Made by a program: the position numbers and the translations under genes | Notes under the pieces: generated by a model | Told to the model about the DNA's origin: nothing | What the model saw: the letters and a program-made list of their open reading frames with translations, nothing else | The model's database searches: none | Part shown: piece after piece, positions 6,806 through 11,424 of the stretch | Numbering within the stretch: the first letter of the stretch is position 1 | Layout of the letters: every line of letters starts with the position of its first letter | From: Bacteroidales bacterium UBA1797 | GTDB taxonomy: Bacteria; Bacteroidota; Bacteroidia; Bacteroidales; VadinHA17 | Assembly (NCBI GenBank): GCA_002319885.1 | Contig: DCFT01000011.1 | Location: 1-11,424 of the forward strand | DNA length: 11,424 bases | Direction of reading: 5' to 3'

Positions 6806-8518
6806 TTACTTTATGTCTTTAGCCATCATAAAACCCAAATTATTAAGGAGATTTGATGGAATTAAACCAACAAAATATGATCTTTCAAATTTGGGAAGTT
6901 TAGTTTTCCCTTTCCCAAAAGGAGAATTCAACCAATGATTTGATATTATATGACATTGTTTTCTAGTCCTTGTCAAGGCTACAATAAACTTTGAGCATTC
7001 TATATCACTAATCGTGTCATCAGAATTAATTTTTGGCATTGAATTATTATTTGCTCCAACTATGAAGACATGACCACCGGATAGCCCTTTACTCCCTTCG
7101 AAAGTGCGAAGAAGAATAGTTGGAATACTTGGATCCTCAACAATTTCTTCTTCTTCCTCAGAAGGTGAAAAATAATTAATTACCTCCTCAGAATATTCTT
7201 TCAATCCACTTAATATAGTTGATTTTTCAATTTCTGTAAATTCCCTCTCCGTTTTTTTAACATCCTTAATTATTTCAAGAATTTCTGATATGCCTTCTAG
7301 AAAATCATCAGGTATTACTTCGAAAATTGCAAGGCCTTTCTGAGATGCCAGAACAGCTGATTTTAATACCAAAGCACTTTGTAATTCTTCAGTAATAATT
7401 CTCCAACCCAAATTTGAAAAATCATCTTTAAGAAGAATTTTTATCGCATCTAAAACTTTATTAGTGTCATCCGAGGATTTTGATTCATAAATAATATTTG
7501 GATATTTTTTTTTCAAAATCTTTTGAAGTTCTGACAGGTAATGTTTTTGCCCAATTATCAAAACTGTAGGGTATTTATTATTCTTGTCATTTGACTCAAT
7601 TATATCAGGATTCGGAATCTTTGAAATCTCAACATCAATATATTTTGCAATAGTAGCTATTACAGGAACTGTAACAATGTTTATCTTGGGATGGTAGTTA
7701 TTTAATTCTTCATTTCCCTCCGTAAAAGGAAAGTATTGTTTTTCTAATCTTTCGCACAATCCACCGCCATTTATAATCTTAATTATGAATTCATTTACTG
7801 CCTCTACAATTACACTTGGGCATCGGCTACAATAAGGTAATTCAAAAATTTCATAATCTCCGGAATTGTATTTTTCTCTTAAGAAATCTGGAGAAGAACT
7901 TCTTCCTTCATAAATGGCTTGATCATCATCACCTACAATTAGTATTGGACCTTTTTCTTCTAGCACTTTAAGAAATTCAACCTCAAGTTTATTAAAGTCT
8001 TGATATTCATCAACAATAATATGGTCATAATTATCCAGAATTGATTCATCATCTTTGAGAAGCCTATATAATCTATAGACAGAATCATCGAAGCACAAAT
8101 GCTCGTAATAATCCCCTCTTGAGATATAAAATTCAATTTCTGGTGCTTTTTCCTCAAGATTTCTGAATTTAGACTCAAAATCAGAATAAGTGTATCCAAG
8201 TAATTCAGAGTCTTTTTGAATAATTTGTGTTAACCTATGGTATATATCGACTTTCCCTTGAACTTCATGAAGTATTCTTTTACAAAAGGCATGAAAAGTT
8301 TTAACTTCAGCTGTATCACCGATATCTTTTGCTAAATCATCAACCAACTTACGAATAAATGAGAGGACAAGATAATTACCAGGACCGAGATGATTAAAAA
8401 ACTTTTTAAATGTATAAGTTTTACCTGTGCCGGGACCCGCAACAATTAATTTTTTAGTGGCCTTTGATTCAAGAATCAAATTAAGATATTTAGCCCTTTC
8501 ATCACTTTGGGTAGTCAT
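6806..8518 (-). CDS. UvrD-like superfamily 1 DNA helicase, compact
   Basis: A 570-aa ATP-dependent helicase of the UvrD/PcrA type. Motifs in order: Walker A 'AGPGTGKT' (27-34), Walker B 'DEYQD' (170-174), motif III 'GDDDQAIYEGR' (196-206), a motif IV region 'LPYCSRCPSVIV', motif V 'TFEGSKGLSGGHVF' (472-485) and motif VI 'VALTRTRK' (513-520). It is shorter than UvrD/PcrA proper (about 700 aa), so the 2B insertion is probably reduced. Residues about 400-460 are rich in Glu and Lys and may be helical. It starts 149 bases after the E2-like gene of the CBASS operon and precedes the small HNH gene. Similar compact helicases serve in several phage-defence systems, for example GajB of Gabija, but no GajA-like nuclease is here. 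Frame intact. Confidence 0.9.
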   Translation of the reverse strand: MTTQSDERAKYLNLILESKATKKLIVAGPGTGKTYTFKKFFNHLGPGNYLVLSFIRKLVDDLAKDIGDTAEVKTFHAFCKRILHEVQGKVDIYHRLTQIIQKDSELLGYTYSDFESKFRNLEEKAPEIEFYISRGDYYEHLCFDDSVYRLYRLLKDDESILDNYDHIIVDEYQDFNKLEVEFLKVLEEKGPILIVGDDDQAIYEGRSSSPDFLREKYNSGDYEIFELPYCSRCPSVIVEAVNEFIIKIINGGGLCERLEKQYFPFTEGNEELNNYHPKINIVTVPVIATIAKYIDVEISKIPNPDIIESNDKNNKYPTVLIIGQKHYLSELQKILKKKYPNIIYESKSSDDTNKVLDAIKILLKDDFSNLGWRIITEELQSALVLKSAVLASQKGLAIFEVIPDDFLEGISEILEIIKDVKKTEREFTEIEKSTILSGLKEYSEEVINYFSPSEEEEEIVEDPSIPTILLRTFEGSKGLSGGHVFIVGANNNSMPKINSDDTISDIECSKFIVALTRTRKQCHIISNHWLNSPFGKGKTKLPKFERSYFVGLIPSNLLNNLGFMMAKDIK

Positions 8519-8667
8519 AATAATTAGATGTTTATGTTTTACAAATTAGTTGTATCATTTGAAAAGAGTAAATGTTAAGGCTATTCTTATTTTATACTAG
8601 ATTAATAGGCTGGTGGTGGGCCCCGAAGCAATGTTCCAGTAAAAATCAGCAAAAAACTGGAGGTTTC

Positions 8668-9087
8668 TTATTCTTTGATTTTTGGATGGAATCCACCTCC
8701 AATCCATTCACCAGTGGCATGCCAGATTTCATAATAATATAGCCAAAGACTAATCCAGGGTATAATATAATCCGAAATTGGTTGTTTTGAAGAGAACTCT
8801 CTATATTTTGGATAGTAAAGGCATAACTCATTACCAGCATAAACATGAGGAATCTTATCATTTTTAAAATTTCTTTTCAGTTCTGGTCGTGTGATTTTTA
8901 TTTGAGGCCTCTCTCCAATCTTAAAGTTTAGTTTGAAATTATAAGTATTTGATCTAGGTGTTGGACAGATTGTCCCTTTTACGTTAATAGTCTCTCTTAT
9001 TAATAGCGTTTTAAATTGTGGATAATCCCTTTTTAGTCTTGCGTATTGGTCTGCAATACTTAGATTTTTTTTCCAATATGGTCTCAT
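8668..9087 (-). CDS. cap2: Stand-alone E2-like protein of short type II CBASS
   Basis: A 139-aa bacterial E2 ubiquitin-conjugating-enzyme-like protein with no E1 domain. Residues 80-93 read 'PHVYAGNELCLYYP'; C89 fits the catalytic cysteine of this family. The following 'IIPWISLWLYYYEIW' (108-122) and 'TGEWIGGGFH' (125-134) are the C-terminal signature I know from CBASS E2 proteins. C41 is the only other cysteine. Its ATG overlaps the cyclase stop as ATGA, so the two are translationally coupled. In characterised E2-CBASS the protein links the cyclase C-terminus by a thioester and primes the cyclase; the same role is inferred here. No JAB/Cap3 protease gene is present, which matches the short form. 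The symbol is by function and less certain than the family call. Confidence 0.82.
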   Translation of the reverse strand: MRPYWKKNLSIADQYARLKRDYPQFKTLLIRETINVKGTICPTPRSNTYNFKLNFKIGERPQIKITRPELKRNFKNDKIPHVYAGNELCLYYPKYREFSSKQPISDYIIPWISLWLYYYEIWHATGEWIGGGFHPKIKE

Positions 9088-10217
9088 TTCCCAAAAAATG
9101 TATTCTTCTGAATAGGTTTAGTGGAATCTTTATTGGCAGTTAATGCTCCAGAAATCGTAGAGGAAAACAATTTACCCTTTTTTCGATAATCATCCACTAA
9201 TAAACTTTGATCTTTCAATGATTCACTATATAAATTGTCTCCTATAATGCTTTTAAGAATATTGCTTTCTTCGATAACTCCTTGCTCTTTTTTTAAGCTT
9301 TGCCAACTAAAATATAATGAACTTATGAATTTTGAGAAAGCGATATAGTAACCAGGTTCATTTTCCCATTTGTCAGTAAAATCCTCATTTGGATTCACTG
9401 GATTTGTGACCTTAATTCTAGTTTTTGGACTAAGTCCGATTTTCTGATTAAGTTGACTAACAATACTATCTATTGTTGAGAAAATTGAATCTTCGCCCTT
9501 GTAGTATTCACCGGCGATCGTTGTTAATACAATGCTAGGAGTGGAATATTCTTTAGCTTTCTCAAAATGCAAATCTCGAAATCTCTTTATTATCTGTACT
9601 GCCCTTTGAAGTGGTTTTTTAGAGGCGTATTCATCAGTAGGTAAATTCTCAGCAGCATAGGCTTTTTCAAGTAGTGTCTGTTGGACAGTGTTCGCTTTTT
9701 GAATAAACCAATCACCATAACCACGTGGATTGCTTGATAACCATTCTTTTAATTCTCTGTCAGGAATCATAATTATATTATCATTAGCTTTATTCTGTTG
9801 ACAACCAGGTAGTATATCCATGTGAAAATCACCAGAATAATTTAGACGAATGCACCTGGTTTTTAACTCAATCATATTATTGTATTTCTCACTTTCCTGT
9901 AATCTTCTTTTTAATTCCCCGTATACTTTAAGTGGATTGTTTTCCTGATAGTTTTTACCTTTTATATGAAGAACGATATCTAGGTCAAATTCGTTTCTTT
10001 CAATCGGTTTAACGGTTGTGCCTATTCTTACAGAACCTTGAGGGTAAATTTCAAAATCAGCATCTTTGAAAAAAGAGCTATCATTATTAATAAAATCTTG
10101 TACTGCTTTATAAGTACTTTCAATTTTTTCTCTCCTTGATTTGTCAAGTTGAAGTTTTTCTGCAGCTCTAGCGAGAAGGTCGTCGATTTGAGCAATTTGA
10201 TTGTTTAGGAAATACAT
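9084..10217 (-). CDS. CD-NTase (CBASS cyclic-oligonucleotide synthase)
   Basis: A 377-aa nucleotidyltransferase of the cGAS/DncV-like group. The activation loop 'YPQGSVRIGTTVKP' (58-71, G61-S62) and the metal-binding pair D78 and D80 ('EFDLDIVLHI') are intact; the third acid is D134 in 'DFHMDILPG'. The stretch 'IPDRELKEWLSSNPRGYGDWF' follows, typical of bacterial CD-NTases. On phage infection such enzymes make cyclic di- or trinucleotides that switch on the effector; the product cannot be read from sequence. It starts four bases after the effector gene and overlaps the E2-like gene by four bases. The C-terminus is 'KNTFFGK': glycine is next to last, not last, which matters for E2 conjugation. 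The clade is not assigned with confidence. Confidence 0.93.
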   Translation of the reverse strand: MYFLNNQIAQIDDLLARAAEKLQLDKSRREKIESTYKAVQDFINNDSSFFKDADFEIYPQGSVRIGTTVKPIERNEFDLDIVLHIKGKNYQENNPLKVYGELKRRLQESEKYNNMIELKTRCIRLNYSGDFHMDILPGCQQNKANDNIIMIPDRELKEWLSSNPRGYGDWFIQKANTVQQTLLEKAYAAENLPTDEYASKKPLQRAVQIIKRFRDLHFEKAKEYSTPSIVLTTIAGEYYKGEDSIFSTIDSIVSQLNQKIGLSPKTRIKVTNPVNPNEDFTDKWENEPGYYIAFSKFISSLYFSWQSLKKEQGVIEESNILKSIIGDNLYSESLKDQSLLVDDYRKKGKLFSSTISGALTANKDSTKPIQKNTFFGK

Positions 10218-10221
10218 GGCT

Positions 10222-11064
10222 TTAGGTATTTGAGTATTTTAAATTAAGAATCCATTTTGTGTGTTGCCCTAATGTTATTTCAGGTTTACGTTCACGATCA
10301 TTAAATCCGTTGGCCTGAATTAATGTCTCGTTGATCCACTTATACAATTCAATATCTTTTTTTTGGGTTTCTACAAGGTGATAAAGCTGCTCTTGATTAG
10401 GGATCACATCATATACATCGTAAGATAAAAGCTCAAGGCAATTAAAAACATCTGATTTTTTAATTGGAGTCACTACTGTACCAGCATACCTGTATTCAAA
10501 ATGTTTAAAAATTCCAAAATCAAGAATTCCAGGAATAATTAACTCTTCGCAAAATTCTCGCCAATGAGAAACCTCTCTGTTTTTTTGAGATTTAAACCAA
10601 TCAAGGAATATTAGCAAATTTGTCATTGGTATAAATCCTCGTAGATCATTGTGTTTTTCCCCAGAGGTTCTCATTTTTTTATCAAGTTCCCAACCAAAAT
10701 TGTCTTTTAAGAATCCCTCGTCTCCTGATAAAACCTTATAAACACCACCTACATGTTGGTAAAAGTTCCATGTTGAATTTTTAACCAATAAATATTTATC
10801 ATTTACATGTATTCTATACTGATATGACATTGAAACTCTTATTTTTTGCCTTCGATATTTGATTTTTGAAAGATACCAAAGATTGATCCTGTTAAGGTTC
10901 GTTAAAAACTGATCGACGAAGTAAACCAATATTGGCGCTATGGCGCTACATGCAATCGCAATAGTATTCTGCAATAGGGTATTGTCCTTAAATTTATCTC
11001 CTACTATTATTATGTAGATAATTACCAGGAGTCCGATAATAATGTTCCTTTCTGATTGTCTCAT
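10222..11064 (-). CDS. cap16: 2TM-NUDIX CBASS effector (Cap16 type)
   Basis: A 280-aa membrane protein. Two transmembrane helices, about residues 7-22 and 31-50, are followed by a basic segment ('KIKYRRQK') and a SMODS-associated NUDIX-like domain: 'LLVKNSTWNFYQHVGGVYK' (92-110), 'DLRGFIPMTNL' (140-150) and the NUDIX-box core 'REFCEEL' (169-175). In Cap16-type systems the NUDIX-like part is thought to sense the cyclic nucleotide and the 2TM part to damage the inner membrane; this is family inference. I start at the ATG at 11064 because it gives a short N-terminus directly before helix 1. An in-frame TTG at 11121 would add 19 residues, but TTG starts are rare in Bacteroidota. First gene of the CBASS operon, four bases before the cyclase. 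Confidence 0.87.
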   Translation of the reverse strand: MRQSERNIIIGLLVIIYIIIVGDKFKDNTLLQNTIAIACSAIAPILVYFVDQFLTNLNRINLWYLSKIKYRRQKIRVSMSYQYRIHVNDKYLLVKNSTWNFYQHVGGVYKVLSGDEGFLKDNFGWELDKKMRTSGEKHNDLRGFIPMTNLLIFLDWFKSQKNREVSHWREFCEELIIPGILDFGIFKHFEYRYAGTVVTPIKKSDVFNCLELLSYDVYDVIPNQEQLYHLVETQKKDIELYKWINETLIQANGFNDRERKPEITLGQHTKWILNLKYSNT

Positions 11065-11208
11065 AGATGTTAATATAAGTATTCTATTCCTAACTTGGTT
11101 TAAGAGCACTATCTTTTTCAACGATGTAAGATATTTCTCTTAACTGAAAACTGGCGCTTATAAGCATTTCCCTTTTAAAATATTACAAAGTGATACGATA
11201 TTATGAAG
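11065..11208. other. Leader / promoter region of the CBASS operon
   Basis: AT-rich non-coding sequence upstream of the effector. It holds the ten-base palindrome GCTTATAAGC (11156-11165), a possible operator about 90 bases before the ATG. On the - strand a TTTG is at 11189-11186, but no TAnnTTTG follows at the right distance, so no promoter is called. Confidence 0.4.
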
Positions 11209-11424
11209 TTGTCCAGATGTCAAAGTCCCGATAAACGGGCAGAATTTGTCATGCTATGTTAAAATTGTCTAGATGGCGGAGTCCGGGCGGGCAAAAAAGC
11301 ATGTGTTTTGAAGCGAAGGGACGGTTGCAGGGAAGGGCTTCAAAACTCTTGCGCGCGCGTCGGAGGTCCCGGTGGAATGAGGACTTGGGGTAAATTTGCC
11401 TTGCAGCTAACGGCCCGGCGGTTT
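11209..11424. other. GC-rich non-coding flank with a diverged direct repeat
   Basis: Hand counts give 57% and 58% GC for the rows starting 11281 and 11341, against roughly 22-40% for rows I counted inside the island. No convincing reading frame or tRNA is visible. Two related segments, 11209-11230 and 11265-11286, agree at 17 of 22 positions (core TTGTCYAGATG and AGTCC). A short hairpin CCCG-ATAAA-CGGG sits at 11227-11239 and a GCGCGCGCG run at 11351-11359. The stretch may be an island boundary, an interspersed repeat or the edge of a gene beyond the window; I cannot tell which. Confidence 0.5.

Noticed and set aside
6806..8518. GajB of a Gabija system
   Set aside because: No OLD-family ATPase/TOPRIM nuclease (GajA) gene adjoins it; general UvrD-like motifs alone do not justify the name.
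8636..8660. Terminator between the E2-like gene and the helicase gene (CCAGT...ACTGG)
   Set aside because: Only five base pairs around a 15-base A/T-rich loop and no following T-run on the - strand; too weak to call.
11209..11424. tRNA or tmRNA gene in the GC-rich flank
   Set aside because: No cloverleaf arms with a T-loop GTTCRA motif or an acceptor stem could be traced on either strand.

Overview
The window reads as an accessory, defence-rich stretch of a Bacteroidota chromosome. The evidence is an AT-rich sequence, exact matches to the Bacteroidota -7 promoter element TAnnTTTG at 1765-1772 and 6138-6145, and a carboxypeptidase-regulatory-like beta domain on a protein type common in that phylum. 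No rRNA, tRNA, insertion sequence, integrase or CRISPR array could be recognised. The genus cannot be named.

Left part (1-1737, + strand). Positions 195-488 hold fourteen 21-bp tandem units that stay open in one frame. Two + strand genes follow: a 308-aa helical protein with a C-terminal CarboxypepD_reg-like domain, and a 77-aa two-helix membrane protein resembling small holin-like prophage proteins. Between this block and the next lies a 13-bp inverted repeat (1779-1865). It begins just after a TATATTTG element and encloses a second hairpin, so it could be a small structured RNA.

Middle part (1875-6437). A 1185-aa type IIG (Eco57I-like) restriction-methylation protein and a following HNH protein with an extra cysteine cluster lie on the - strand. 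A small GIY-YIG-like gene diverges from them. The 142-bp divergent spacer holds the palindrome CTTTGACAAAG, which can supply a -33 TTTG to both directions.

Right part (6438-11064, - strand). Read in the direction of transcription: a 2TM-NUDIX effector (Cap16 type), a CD-NTase cyclase, and a stand-alone E2-like protein form a short type II (E2-only) CBASS operon with spacings of 4 nt and a 4-nt ATGA overlap. After 149 nt comes a compact SF1 (UvrD-like) helicase, and 68 nt later a small HNH protein whose stop codon abuts the stop of the GIY-YIG gene.

The last roughly 200 bases (about 11210-11424) switch from about 30% to about 57% GC and contain no gene I can support. This probably marks the edge of the island or an interspersed repeat.

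Working model: a restriction-modification system attacks incoming DNA by sequence and methylation state, while CBASS acts after infection by making a nucleotide signal that opens a membrane effector. The helicase, small HNH and GIY-YIG proteins are either extra defence parts or the pieces of a system I cannot name. The best candidates for something new are the helicase/HNH/GIY-YIG group, the structured-RNA candidate at 1765-1880, and the cyclase C-terminus ending in Gly-Lys.
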